This document shows, in pieces, positions 43,009 to 51,739 of a stretch of DNA of 64,000 nt. How positions within the stretch are numbered: position 1 is the first letter of the stretch; each line of letters begins with the position of its first letter. Source of the DNA: Coriobacteriaceae bacterium (GTDB lineage: Bacteria; Actinomycetota; Coriobacteriia; Coriobacteriales; Coriobacteriaceae); the NCBI GenBank assembly GCA_015062655.1, contig SUUG01000003.1:62001-126000 (forward strand), in the 5' to 3' direction. A model generated the notes under the pieces. That model made no database searches and had not been told where the DNA came from. It worked only from the letters and a program-made list of their open reading frames with translations. The translations under genes and the position numbers were made by a program.

Positions 43009-44691
43009 ATGATTGCAAAGACCGTACGCACCTGCTTTCCCATCGCCGCCGCCGCCGTCGCCGACAAGGCGGAGGACATCAACAAGCTGAACGTCTTCCC
43101 CGTGCCCGACGGCGACACCGGCACCAACATGTCCTTGACGCTCGCCTCCGTCGTGAAGGAGCTCGCCGCCCTTCCCGCCGACGCCGACATGGAGGCCATC
43201 GCCGGAGCCATCACCCACGGCTCGCTCATGGGCGCCCGCGGCAACTCGGGCGTCATCACCTCGCAGATCCTTCGCGGCGCCGCCGAGGGGCTCATCGAGG
43301 CCCGCGAGCCGGCGAGCGCCGCCGACGTGGCCGCAGCCTTCCGCCGCGCCGTGAAGGTCGCGTTCCAGGCGGTCCGCAAGCCCGTCGAGGGCACGATCCT
43401 GACGGTGCTGCGCGACGTCTCGACCAAGGCCGACGAGTGCGAGAAGCGCCGCTTCACGGCCGCCGAGGCGCTCGACGCCGTCGTGGTCGAGGCCTACCAG
43501 TCCGTGGCGCGCACGCCCGACCTGCTGCCCGTCCTGAAGGAGAACGGCGTCGTGGACTCCGGCGCCTTCGGCTTCGCGATCTTCCTCGAGCACTTCGTCT
43601 CGGCCGCCCTCGGCCGCACGGCGAACATGGACGCGTTTCAGACCACCTTCGAGACCGAGGCCACGGCCGACGATGCCCGCTCGGCGGCCCTCGGCCGCGT
43701 TGAGATCGAGGCGAACGACGACTGGGAGGGCTCCGAGTTCCGCTACTGCAACGAGTTCCTCTTCAAGGCCGACGCCCCCTTCGATGAGGAGGAGGCCCTC
43801 GCCTTCCTGGCGAGCATGGGCGATTGCGAGCTCCTCGTGGGTGCCTACCCCGACTACAAGATCCACGTGCACTCCAACACCCCCAACCTCGTGCTCGAGC
43901 ACATGCTCGAGCTCGGCCAGGTCTACGAGGTCTTCATCCACAACATGGACATGGAGTCGCGCGAGCGCACGGCCAAGATCCACGAGGACCAAGACGCCGC
44001 GCCCGCCGCGCCCGCCGACCCCGCGAAGCCTTTGGGCTTCGTCGCCGTGGCGGCCGGCTCCGGCGAGGCCGAGATCCTGACCTCGCTCGGCGTGGACGTC
44101 GTCGTCTCGGGCGGGCAGACCATGAACCCCTCCACGGCCGACCTTCTGGACGCCGTCTCGAAGGTGAACGCCGAGACGGTCGTGATCTTGCCCAACAACA
44201 GCAACATCCGCATGGCCGCCGAGCAGGCCGCCGCGGCATCCGAGGTGAAGCGCGTCGTCGTGGTGCCGGCCAAGACCGTGCCCCAGGCCTTCGCGGCGCT
44301 CTTCGCCGTGGTGCCCGGCGCCCCCGCCGACGAGGTCGTCGAGGCCATGACCGAGGCGCTCGACGACGTGCGCGACGGCGAGGTCACCCGCGCGGTCCGC
44401 GACAGCCAGGCGAGCGACGGCACGCCCATCCACGACGGCGACGTCATGGGCATCATCGGCGGCTCCATCGACATCGTCGGGGCGGACGTGGCCGAGGTCA
44501 CGCTGGCCTGCATCAACCGCATGCAGGACGAGGAGGCCGGAGACGTCCTCACGATCCTCGCCGGCCAGGACATGGACGACGACGCCTTCCAGGCCCTCAT
44601 CGAGCGCATCAAGGAGGCCCAGCCCGACCTCGAGATCGACGCCAACCGTGGCGAGCAGCCGCTCTACCCGGTGATCTTCTCCATCGAGTAG
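43009..44691 (+). CDS. DAK2 domain protein, FakA-like fatty acid kinase
   Basis: Protein of 560 residues. The N-terminal DhaL/DAK2 kinase domain contains NVFPVPDGDTGTNM, with the aspartates that coordinate metal and ATP, and HGSLMGARGNSGVITSQ. A middle domain and a C-terminal DegV-like domain follow (YloV family). Proteins of this layout phosphorylate exogenous fatty acids bound to FakB, feeding PlsX/PlsY. plsX lies 5 kb downstream on the same strand. No fakB gene is in the window, so the kinase role is inferred from family. Confidence 0.87.
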   Translation: MIAKTVRTCFPIAAAAVADKAEDINKLNVFPVPDGDTGTNMSLTLASVVKELAALPADADMEAIAGAITHGSLMGARGNSGVITSQILRGAAEGLIEAREPASAADVAAAFRRAVKVAFQAVRKPVEGTILTVLRDVSTKADECEKRRFTAAEALDAVVVEAYQSVARTPDLLPVLKENGVVDSGAFGFAIFLEHFVSAALGRTANMDAFQTTFETEATADDARSAALGRVEIEANDDWEGSEFRYCNEFLFKADAPFDEEEALAFLASMGDCELLVGAYPDYKIHVHSNTPNLVLEHMLELGQVYEVFIHNMDMESRERTAKIHEDQDAAPAAPADPAKPLGFVAVAAGSGEAEILTSLGVDVVVSGGQTMNPSTADLLDAVSKVNAETVVILPNNSNIRMAAEQAAAASEVKRVVVVPAKTVPQAFAALFAVVPGAPADEVVEAMTEALDDVRDGEVTRAVRDSQASDGTPIHDGDVMGIIGGSIDIVGADVAEVTLACINRMQDEEAGDVLTILAGQDMDDDAFQALIERIKEAQPDLEIDANRGEQPLYPVIFSIE

Positions 44692-44698
44692 GCCGCGC

Positions 44699-46888
44699 AT
44701 GGCATCCGCGCCCCACGGCTGCGACATGCCCCCGGCCGCCGGCCGCCTCGCCCGCGCCGGGGTCCTCGCCGGCGATGTCCGGCGCCTGCGCTACGTGAAC
44801 GAGTCGCGCGCCGAGGCCCTCGCGCGCCTGCGCATCGACACGGTGGGGGATCTCCTCGCGCACATCCCGAGGCGCTACCTCGACTTCTCGCGGGCCCGCA
44901 CGATCGAGGCCGCGCCCCTCGGGCAGGTCTCGACGATCGTCGCCACCGTCGACCGCGTGGTGGAAAAGCGACCCCGCCCGCGGATGGTCGTCACCGAGGT
45001 GCACCTCGTGGACGAGACCGGCGTCCTCAAGGCGGCCTTCTTCAAGCAGCCCTGGCTCTCGCGCCAGCTGAAGCCCGGCGACCGCCTCGCGCTGATCGGG
45101 AAGGTCGAGTTCGCCTACGGGTTCAAGCAGATGTCGAGCCCCACCTTCGAGCGCCTCGACGAGGGCGCGCAGACCGGATCGATCCTGCCGGTGCACCCGG
45201 TGGGCGAGGGGATCTCGGCCGCCTGGATGCGCCGGATCGTCTCGGTGGCCCTCAAGGCGGCGGGGAGCTTCCCCGACCCGGTGCCCGCGCGCCTGCGGTC
45301 GCGCCGGCGCCTCATGAGCGCCGCCCGCGCGCTGCGCGCCATCCATTTCCCGCGCGTCTTCTCCGAGGTGGGGGAGGCCCGGCGGCGCCTCGCCTACGAC
45401 GAGGTCCTCTACCTGCAGCTCGCGCTGCGCCTGCGCAACGAGTCCGGCCTCGTTGACGTCGCGGCCCACGCGCACGAGCCCGCCGCGCACGTGGCCGCCC
45501 TCATCGCCGCGCTCCCGTTTTCGCTCTCCGAGGAGCAAGACAGGGCCCTCGCCGACATCCTCGGCGACATGGCGCGCCCCGACCGGGTCATGAACCGCCT
45601 GCTTCTGGGCGATGTGGGCACGGGCAAGACGGCGGTCGCGTCGGTGGCGCTCGCTGCGGTGGCCGACTCGGGGACCCAGGCCTGCGTGATGGCGCCCACG
45701 GGCGTCCTCGCGCAGCAGTACGCGAAGAGCTGCGGGCCGCTGCTGGACGCCGCCGGGATCCCCTGGGCGCTCCTCACGGGCGCCACGCCCGCCGCCGAGC
45801 GCGCCCGGATCCTCGACGACCTCGCGGCCGGCCGCATCACCGTGCTTCTGGGGACGCATGCGGTCCTCTCCGACGACGTGGTGTTCCGGGAGCTGACGCT
45901 CGCGGTCATCGACGAGCAGCACCGCTTCGGCGTGGGCCAGCGCACCACGCTGCGGGCGAAGGGGCCGGGCGCCGACCTCCTCGTCATGACGGCCACCCCG
46001 ATCCCGCGCACGCTCGCGCTCTCCGTCTTCGGCGACCTCGACACGAGCGTGATCCGCCACCGCCCCGTGCCGGGCGCCGGCGTCGAGACCCGGCTGCTGC
46101 CCGGCGAGAACCGCGATATCGCCTACGGCGCGCTGCGCGACGCGCTCGCCGCGGGGCGGCAGGCCTACGTGATCTGCCCGCTCGTGAGCCCCAAAGACGA
46201 CGAGGGCGAGCTCGAGGACGTCCCGGGCCTCGAACGCGACGACGAGGGCCGCGCCACCGGGGCGCCGCCGCTCGTGGCCGCCACCGCCGAGGTCGAGCAC
46301 ATGCGGCAGATCCTGCCCGAGGCCTCCGTCGAGCTCCTCCACGGGCGCATGCCCGACGCCGAGAAGACCCGCGTCATCGAGGCCTTCCGCGCCGGCGAGG
46401 TCGACGTGCTCGTGTCCACCACCGTGGTCGAGGTGGGCGTGGACGTCCCGAACGCCACGGTCATGATCATCGAGAACGGCGAGCGCTTCGGCTTGGCGAC
46501 CCTCCACCAGCTGAGGGGCCGCGTGGGCCGCGGGAGCCTCTCGGGGACCTGCTTCATCATCTCGGCCTCCGCGCGCAAGGGCGGGCGGAGGAGCCCGGCA
46601 TGGGAGCGTCTCCAGGCCCTCGAGAAGACCTCGGACGGCTTCGAGCTCGCCGAGCAGGATCTTAGGCTCCGCCATGAGGGGGAGATCCTGGGCTTTCGGC
46701 AGAGCGGCGGGGTGACGCTTCGGTTCGTGGACCTCGCGGCCGACGCCGACCTCGTCGAGGCCGCGCACGCCGACGCCGCCGAGCTCTTGGAGGGGGCGCC
46801 GCGGCTGCGCTCGCTCGAGACGCTGCCGCTGCGCCATGAGGTCGTGGAACGGTTCGGAGATCGATTCTTGGAGGTGAGCGGCGCATGA
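44699..46888 (+). CDS. recG: ATP-dependent DNA helicase RecG
   Basis: Branch-migrating helicase of 729 residues that remodels stalled forks and Holliday junctions. The N-terminal wedge domain (OB fold, about 60-160) precedes the helicase lobes with Walker A GDVGTGKT (304-311), a DEQHRFG box, TATPIPRTLALS and the C-lobe VEVGVDVPNA and QLRGRVGRG. The ATG lies seven bases after the DAK2 stop. Its end overlaps the rsmD start (ATGA). Confidence 0.96.
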   Translation: MASAPHGCDMPPAAGRLARAGVLAGDVRRLRYVNESRAEALARLRIDTVGDLLAHIPRRYLDFSRARTIEAAPLGQVSTIVATVDRVVEKRPRPRMVVTEVHLVDETGVLKAAFFKQPWLSRQLKPGDRLALIGKVEFAYGFKQMSSPTFERLDEGAQTGSILPVHPVGEGISAAWMRRIVSVALKAAGSFPDPVPARLRSRRRLMSAARALRAIHFPRVFSEVGEARRRLAYDEVLYLQLALRLRNESGLVDVAAHAHEPAAHVAALIAALPFSLSEEQDRALADILGDMARPDRVMNRLLLGDVGTGKTAVASVALAAVADSGTQACVMAPTGVLAQQYAKSCGPLLDAAGIPWALLTGATPAAERARILDDLAAGRITVLLGTHAVLSDDVVFRELTLAVIDEQHRFGVGQRTTLRAKGPGADLLVMTATPIPRTLALSVFGDLDTSVIRHRPVPGAGVETRLLPGENRDIAYGALRDALAAGRQAYVICPLVSPKDDEGELEDVPGLERDDEGRATGAPPLVAATAEVEHMRQILPEASVELLHGRMPDAEKTRVIEAFRAGEVDVLVSTTVVEVGVDVPNATVMIIENGERFGLATLHQLRGRVGRGSLSGTCFIISASARKGGRRSPAWERLQALEKTSDGFELAEQDLRLRHEGEILGFRQSGGVTLRFVDLAADADLVEAAHADAAELLEGAPRLRSLETLPLRHEVVERFGDRFLEVSGA

Positions 46889-47466
46889 GGATCGTCGCCG
46901 GAACATGGCGTGGACGGCGCCTGGGGGAGCCGCGGGGCCGCGAGGTGACCCGTCCCACGACGGATCGGGTGCGCGAGGCCATGGCTTCGATGGTCGACGC
47001 GGCGCTGCCGGAGGGCATCGAGGGGGCACGCGTGCTGGACGCCTTCGCCGGCTCCGGGGCGCTCGGCATCGAGATGCTCTCGCGCGGCGCCGTGTGGGCG
47101 ACGTTTTTCGACATCGACCGCCAGGCCGCGGCCCTTGTGGGGAAAAACCTCTCCGGGCTCGCCTGCGACCGCGCGCGCTACCGCGTGGTCGCAGGCGACG
47201 TGCTCGCGGCCGCCGAGCGCGGCGGCGTGCCCGGCGCCCCCTTCGACCTCGTGCTCATCGATGCGCCCTACGCCCTCGGGGCCGAGCCGGCCGAGCGCCT
47301 GCTCGCCGCCCTCGCCGCGTCCGCGGCGCTCGCGCCCGGGGCCGTCGTTGTCGCCGAGCGCGCGGCCGCCGACGCGGGGCCGAGGCCCGCGGGCTTCTCC
47401 GTCGCCCGCGAGAAGCGCTACGGCGGCACGGCCGTCGACCTCCTGCGCCTCGACGCCTCCTCCTGA
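46885..47466 (+). CDS. rsmD: 16S rRNA m2G966 methyltransferase
   Basis: Methylates G966 of 16S rRNA. The 193-residue Rossmann methyltransferase opens MRIVAGTWRGRRL, has the SAM loop VLDAFAGSGALGIEMLSRGA and the catalytic IDAPY motif (a DPPY variant). It overlaps recG by four bases and is followed by coaD after a dispersed palindrome. recG-rsmD-coaD is a common bacterial arrangement. Confidence 0.94.
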   Translation: MRIVAGTWRGRRLGEPRGREVTRPTTDRVREAMASMVDAALPEGIEGARVLDAFAGSGALGIEMLSRGAVWATFFDIDRQAAALVGKNLSGLACDRARYRVVAGDVLAAAERGGVPGAPFDLVLIDAPYALGAEPAERLLAALAASAALAPGAVVVAERAAADAGPRPAGFSVAREKRYGGTAVDLLRLDASS

Positions 47467-47478
47467 CCCGCCCCGGAT

Positions 47479-47544
47479 GATGCCGAGCGTTCGCAATTGC
47501 CCGTTTCCAAGCGGAAAAACGCCGTATCGCGAACGCTCGGCATC
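47479..47544. repeat. dispersed palindrome, copy 3
   Basis: Perfect 16-bp arms GATGCCGAGCGTTCGC (47479-47494) and complement (47529-47544). The 34-nt interior can form a second imperfect stem (CGTTTCC against GGAAAAACG). It lies between rsmD and coaD, starting 12 bases after the rsmD stop. Confidence 0.9.
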
Positions 47545-47613
47545 AGCGCTGGCATCCACCCTGGCATCTGTCCTGACCAGGGGCCGCAGCGGCCCCGACC
47601 CGATTGGAGACCT

Positions 47614-48117
47614 ATGACCGCCATCATCGAGCACGCGCTCGTCCCCGGCACCTTCGACCCCATCACCTTCGGGCACGTCGACGTCGTGCGCCGAGCGCGC
47701 CGCATCTTCCCGCACGTGACCGTCGCCGTCGCCGAGTCGCTCGGCAAGCGCGGCGGCACCACCTTCACCCTCGACGAGCGCGTGGGCCTCGCGCGCGAGG
47801 CCCTCGCGGTGACCCCGGGCGCCGAGGACGTCGCCGTTTTGCCCATGACCGGCCTGCTCGTGGACTTCGCGCGCGAGCAGCGGGCGGGCGCCGTCGTGAA
47901 GGGCCTGCGCGCCATGACCGATTTCGAGTACGAGCTGCAGCAGGCCGACCTGAACTTCCGCCTCGACCCGGACCTCGAGTCGATCTTCATCATGAGCGCG
48001 CCGCAGTACGGCTACCTCTCCTCCTCGGTGGTCCGCCAGATCGCCTCGTTTGGAGGGGATGTGTCGGAATTCGTGCCGCCCGCCGTCGCACGCGCCCTGG
48101 CCGGCCGCTTCTCCTAG
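47614..48117 (+). CDS. coaD: phosphopantetheine adenylyltransferase
   Basis: Transfers AMP to 4'-phosphopantetheine, the penultimate step of coenzyme A synthesis. The 167-residue protein has PGTFDPITFGHVDVV (TxGH motif) and the YLSSSVVRQI motif near the C-terminus. The ATG follows GGAG. CoA made here supplies the phosphopantetheine arm of the ACP encoded 2.6 kb downstream. Confidence 0.95.
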   Translation: MTAIIEHALVPGTFDPITFGHVDVVRRARRIFPHVTVAVAESLGKRGGTTFTLDERVGLAREALAVTPGAEDVAVLPMTGLLVDFAREQRAGAVVKGLRAMTDFEYELQQADLNFRLDPDLESIFIMSAPQYGYLSSSVVRQIASFGGDVSEFVPPAVARALAGRFS

Positions 48118-48176
48118 GCGCACCGGCGCTTGTGGTACCATCGAATGCTGACAGCAACCCGTTGAAAGGAGACCGG

Positions 48177-48677
48177 ATGCCGGGCGAGTACCTACCTGGC
48201 GAGAGGATCGAGAGCTTGGTCGATGAGCTCGAGGGCATCATCGAAGAGGCCAAGCCGCCTTTCGGCAAGAGCGCGCAGTTCAAGGTCATCGAGACGGAGG
48301 TCTTCTTCAACATCCTCGATGAGATCCGCATGAGCTACCCCGAGGAGTGGCAGAAGTCCCGCCGTATCCTGAAGGAGCGCGACGAGCTTCTGGCCTCCGC
48401 CACGGCCCAGGCCGACTCCATCATCGCCGACGCCCAGCAGCAGGCGCTCACCATCGCCGGCGAGCAGGAGATCGTCCGCCTCGCCCAGCAGCAGGCCGAC
48501 GAGATCCGCGACCGTGCGAACCAGTACGAGCGCGACACCCGCTATGCGGCCGAGGACTACGCCGAGCAGGTCTTCACCCACCTCGAGGAGAACCTGAAGT
48601 CGCTCACGGGCACCGTCGCCCGCTGCCGCCAGCAGCTGAACGAGAGCGCGAACCAGCAGCAGAACGGCTCCTGGTAG
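48177..48677 (+). CDS. coiled-coil protein, DivIVA/ATP-synthase-b-like, function unknown
   Basis: Soluble protein of 166 residues. A short conserved N-terminal region (YLPGERIESLVDELEGIIEEAK) is followed by a long Gln/Ala/Glu-rich coiled coil (about 60-150, ADSIIADAQQQALTIAGEQE). It has no membrane segment. Similar genes next to coaD in Actinobacteria are annotated as cell-division initiation or ATPase proteins. A scaffold role in division or envelope growth is plausible but unproven. AAAGGAG precedes the ATG. A TACCAT -10 candidate lies about 40 bases upstream. Confidence 0.75.
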   Translation: MPGEYLPGERIESLVDELEGIIEEAKPPFGKSAQFKVIETEVFFNILDEIRMSYPEEWQKSRRILKERDELLASATAQADSIIADAQQQALTIAGEQEIVRLAQQQADEIRDRANQYERDTRYAAEDYAEQVFTHLEENLKSLTGTVARCRQQLNESANQQQNGSW

Positions 48678-48678
48678 C

Positions 48679-49233
48679 ATGCGCGAGACCGCTTCCGCCC
48701 TCATCGACCTTGCCGGCCGGCTCGAGAACCCCGGCGAGTCCCTCGCGAGCGCGGGCTCCATTGACGTGCGCGGCTACCGGGTGGGGGAGAAGGAGCTCGA
48801 GCTCCCCGCCGGCGTCTCCTACGACGTCGTCCTCACGAACGCCGGGGACGGGATCCTGCTCACGGGCATGGTGCGGGCGCGCGCCGCGGGCGCGTGCGAC
48901 CGCTGCCTCGACCCCGCGACCGTCGAGATCGCCGGCGAGATCGAGGAGTACTACCTCTTCCGCGCCCCCGAGGACGCCCCCGAGGGCGATGACGACTTCG
49001 AGCTCCTCCCCGAGGACCGCGTGATCGACCTGGCCGACCCCATCATGGACGCCGTGGTCATGGACACGCCCTTCGTGGTGCTCTGCCGCCCCGACTGCGC
49101 CGGCCTCTGCCCCACCTGCGGCACCAACCGCAACCACGGGGACTGCGGCTGCGCCGATGCGGCCGAGCGGGCCCGGATCGACAGCGACGAGAACCCCTTC
49201 GCGGCGCTGCGGAACCTCAAACTCGACGACTGA
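48679..49233 (+). CDS. DUF177 (YceD-family) protein
   Basis: Protein of 184 residues with the family signature ACDRCLDPA and a C-terminal zinc-binding cluster CRPDCAGLCPTCGTNRNHGDC. DUF177 proteins are nearly always encoded just before rpmF, as here, and are linked to 23S rRNA accumulation. It begins one base after the preceding stop (TAGCATG), so it is translationally coupled to the coiled-coil gene. Confidence 0.92.
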   Translation: MRETASALIDLAGRLENPGESLASAGSIDVRGYRVGEKELELPAGVSYDVVLTNAGDGILLTGMVRARAAGACDRCLDPATVEIAGEIEEYYLFRAPEDAPEGDDDFELLPEDRVIDLADPIMDAVVMDTPFVVLCRPDCAGLCPTCGTNRNHGDCGCADAAERARIDSDENPFAALRNLKLDD

Positions 49234-49268
49234 CCGGGCGCACCCGTTGTGGAAGCCTTATATTCTTC

Positions 49269-49296
49269 TGGACATACCGAACAAGCATGCTAATAT
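49269..49296 (+). promoter_or_regulatory. promoter of rpmF
   Basis: TGGACA (49269-49274) and TAATAT (49291-49296) are 16 bases apart in an AT-rich patch. They give rpmF its own promoter within the cluster. Confidence 0.55.
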
Positions 49297-49346
49297 GAAT
49301 CTCTGCGCGTGATCGTGCCAGGATAGAGTTATGAAGAGAGGTCAAC

Positions 49347-49526
49347 ATGCCAGTACCTAAGCAAAAAAAGGGCCGCGCGAAGACGCATTCCCGTCGTTCC
49401 GCGAACATGAAGATTTCCGCTGCGGCGCAGTCCACCTGCCCGCGCTGCGGTGCGGTCAAGCTTCCCCACCACGTGTGCCCCAACTGCGGTTTCTACAAGG
49501 ACCGCGAGGTCATCGTCACCGAGTAG
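49347..49526 (+). CDS. rpmF: 50S ribosomal protein L32
   Basis: Large-subunit protein of 59 residues. It starts MPVPKQKKGRAKTHSRRS and carries a zinc site of two CxxC pairs (C31/C34, C44/C47). The ATG is preceded by GAAGAGAGG. Located between DUF177 and plsX as in most bacteria. A strong terminator follows about 80 bases downstream. Confidence 0.97.
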   Translation: MPVPKQKKGRAKTHSRRSANMKISAAAQSTCPRCGAVKLPHHVCPNCGFYKDREVIVTE

Positions 49527-49603
49527 CGCACGTCCTAGCCGGGGGCGCCACGCCTCTCTTCATCGTCGCGGGCACGCGTCCCGCATAGCGCGAATCTGAT
49601 TTC

Positions 49604-49628
49604 GGCCGGCTCGATGAGCCGGCCTTTT
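49604..49628 (+). terminator. rho-independent terminator after rpmF
   Basis: A perfect 9-bp stem, GGCCGGCTC/GAGCCGGCC with a 3-nt loop, followed by TTTTCT. It lies 20 bases before the plsX start, so plsX is expressed by read-through or an unseen promoter. Confidence 0.88.
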
Positions 49629-49648
49629 CTCGTTAGGGGGAACCCTTC

Positions 49649-50677
49649 ATGGAACAGCTCGAACCGGTCCGCGTCGCCGTGGACGTCCTCGGCGGGGACG
49701 AGCCCGCCCAGGTGGTGCTCGACGGCATCGCCGACGCCCTCGCGAAGGACCCCGCCCTGACGGTGCTCGCCGTGGGACCCGCGGCCCTCGTCGAGCCCTT
49801 CGCGGCCGCCCACGAGCGGGCGGAGGCGCTCGTGGCCGAGGACGCCATCGAGATGGGGGACGACCCCATCCGCGCCGTGATGACCAAGCGGAAGAGCTCC
49901 GTCGTCGTGGGCTGCCGCGCCGTCAAGCGCGGGCAGGCGGCCGGGCTGTTCTCGGCGGGCTCGACCGGCGCCCTCGTGGCCGCCGGCACGGCCTACATCA
50001 CCCCGTTCAAGGTTCAGACCGACGAGGGGACCCGCCCCCTTCGCCCCTGCATCACCTCGCCGATCCCCAACCGCGCGGGCGGCTTCACGGTCTTTTGCGA
50101 CATGGGGGGCAGCCCCGACGTGGAGCCCGCCGACCTCGTTCGCTTCGCCCAGATGGGCGCGGCCTACGCCCGCACCGTGCTCGGCGTCGCGTCCCCGCGC
50201 GTGGGCCTGCTCTCCAACGGCACCGAGGAGCACAAGGGCTCGGCGTTCACGAAGGCCTGCTACCCGCTGCTCGCCGAGGCGCTGCCGGGCTTCGCGGGCA
50301 ACTGCGAGGGCGGCGACATCACCTCGGGCGCCTTCGACGTGGTGGTCTGCGACGGCTTCACGGGCAACGTGGCGCTCAAGGCCACCGAGGGCGCGGCGAA
50401 GTTTTTGATGGGGGAGATCAAGGACGCGCTCATGGGCTCGCTTGCCGGCAAGGTCGCGGCGCTGCTCGTCGGCCGCTCGCTGCGCTCCGTGCGCGACCGC
50501 CTCTCCGGCGACGCCCACGGCGGCGCCATGCTTTTGGGCCTGCGCGGCGTGCTCCTGATCGGGCACGGCGCCACGAGCGTCGAGGCCGTCTCGAACGGCA
50601 CGCGCGCCACCGCGGCCGCGATCCGCGGGGGGCTTGTGGCGAAGGTCGCCGAGGCGGTTCCCGAGATCGTCTCCTAG
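49649..50677 (+). CDS. plsX: phosphate acyltransferase PlsX
   Basis: Converts acyl-ACP to acyl-phosphate, the donor for PlsY in phospholipid synthesis. The 342-residue protein has VAVDVLGGDEP at the N-terminus, FSAGSTGALVAAGT, LLSNGTEEHKG and VCDGFTGNVALKATEG. It is a peripheral membrane enzyme. It is followed after 71 bases by its substrate carrier acpP. Confidence 0.95.
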   Translation: MEQLEPVRVAVDVLGGDEPAQVVLDGIADALAKDPALTVLAVGPAALVEPFAAAHERAEALVAEDAIEMGDDPIRAVMTKRKSSVVVGCRAVKRGQAAGLFSAGSTGALVAAGTAYITPFKVQTDEGTRPLRPCITSPIPNRAGGFTVFCDMGGSPDVEPADLVRFAQMGAAYARTVLGVASPRVGLLSNGTEEHKGSAFTKACYPLLAEALPGFAGNCEGGDITSGAFDVVVCDGFTGNVALKATEGAAKFLMGEIKDALMGSLAGKVAALLVGRSLRSVRDRLSGDAHGGAMLLGLRGVLLIGHGATSVEAVSNGTRATAAAIRGGLVAKVAEAVPEIVS

Positions 50678-50688
50678 GCCGGGTGGGG

Positions 50689-50694
50689 TACCAT
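50689..50694 (+). promoter_or_regulatory. -10 candidate (TACCAT) of acpP
   Basis: TACCAT lies 54 bases before the acpP ATG. The same hexamer in a similar GGTACCAT context is found before the coiled-coil gene at 48177, suggesting a recurring promoter form in this genome. Confidence 0.35.
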
Positions 50695-50748
50695 AGAGGC
50701 CATGTTGCCGGGCGCCGTGCCCGGTTCCCGATGAGAGGAGCGTGTTGC

Positions 50749-50991
50749 ATGGAGCGCATTGAGATCATGGAGAGGGTCGGCGCCATCGCCGCCGACGTGC
50801 TGGGCATCGACCCCGAGGAGATCAGCGAGGAGACCACCTTCGACGACCTCGACGCCGACTCCCTCGACCGCCTGCAGCTCGTCACCGCCATGGAGGACGA
50901 GTTCGACATCGAGATCCCCGACGAGCAGCTCGAGGCGATCGGGTCGGTCGCCGACGCCGTCCAGGCCATCGAGTCCGTGCTGGAGGCGTGA
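50749..50991 (+). CDS. acpP: acyl carrier protein
   Basis: Acidic four-helix carrier of 80 residues for fatty acid synthesis. The phosphopantetheine attachment serine is S38 in DADSLDRLQLV. GAGAGGAG lies upstream. It is followed by rnc, in the conserved order plsX-acpP-rnc-smc-ftsY. Confidence 0.96.
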   Translation: MERIEIMERVGAIAADVLGIDPEEISEETTFDDLDADSLDRLQLVTAMEDEFDIEIPDEQLEAIGSVADAVQAIESVLEA

Positions 50992-50998
50992 GGGCGGC

Positions 50999-51739
50999 GT
51001 GCCGGCATCGAAGAGAATCGAGCGGGCCGAGGAGGTCTGCGGCCACGTCTTTCGCGACCGGACGCTGCTGCGCGCCGCGCTCACGCACCCCTCCGCCGTG
51101 GAGGGCCAGCCCGTCTCGGCCTCCTATGAGCGCCTCGAGTTCCTCGGGGACTCGATTTTGGGCTCCGTCGTGGCGCTCGCCCTGTTCAAGAGCTATCCCG
51201 AGCTCGACGAGGGCAAGCTCACCCGCCTCAAGGTCTCGCTCGTGTCGGGGATGACCCTGTCCGAGGTGGGCGAGGAGCTGGGGCTCGGGCCCCTCATCAT
51301 CTTCGGGGCGAGCGAGACGGGCACCGGGGCGCGCGGCATGCACTCCGCCCTTGAGAACGTCTACGAGTCCCTCGTGGGCGCGCTCTACCTCGACGGGGGC
51401 TGGGAGGCCGCCGAGGCCTTCATCTCCCGCACGCTGCGGCCCCACCTCGCCGCCGAGCGCGCCGAGCACCCCACGAACCCCAAGTCCTTCCTGCAGGAGC
51501 GCGCCCAGGCCGACCGCCTCGGCACGCCCGCCTACAAGCTCGTGGACACCTCGGGCCCGGCGCACGAGCCCGTCTTCACGGCCGTCGTGCTCATCGACGG
51601 CGCCCGCCAGGGCCGCGGCACGGGCTCGTCCAAGAAGGAGGCCGAGGCCGCGGCGGCGCTCGACGCCCTCGAGCGGCTCGGCTACACCACCAACGGCGTC
51701 ATCCTCGAGAGGAAGCACGGTCAGCCCGCATGTTCCTGA
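50999..51739 (+). CDS. rnc: ribonuclease III
   Basis: Double-stranded RNA endonuclease of 246 residues that processes rRNA precursors. The nuclease domain has ERLEFLGDSILG and ENVYESLVGALYLDGG with the metal-binding acidic residues. The C-terminal dsRNA-binding domain (about 160-232) ends in the GSSKKEAEAAAA motif. The GTG start lies seven bases after the acpP stop. Its end overlaps smc by ten bases. Confidence 0.95.
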   Translation: MPASKRIERAEEVCGHVFRDRTLLRAALTHPSAVEGQPVSASYERLEFLGDSILGSVVALALFKSYPELDEGKLTRLKVSLVSGMTLSEVGEELGLGPLIIFGASETGTGARGMHSALENVYESLVGALYLDGGWEAAEAFISRTLRPHLAAERAEHPTNPKSFLQERAQADRLGTPAYKLVDTSGPAHEPVFTAVVLIDGARQGRGTGSSKKEAEAAAALDALERLGYTTNGVILERKHGQPACS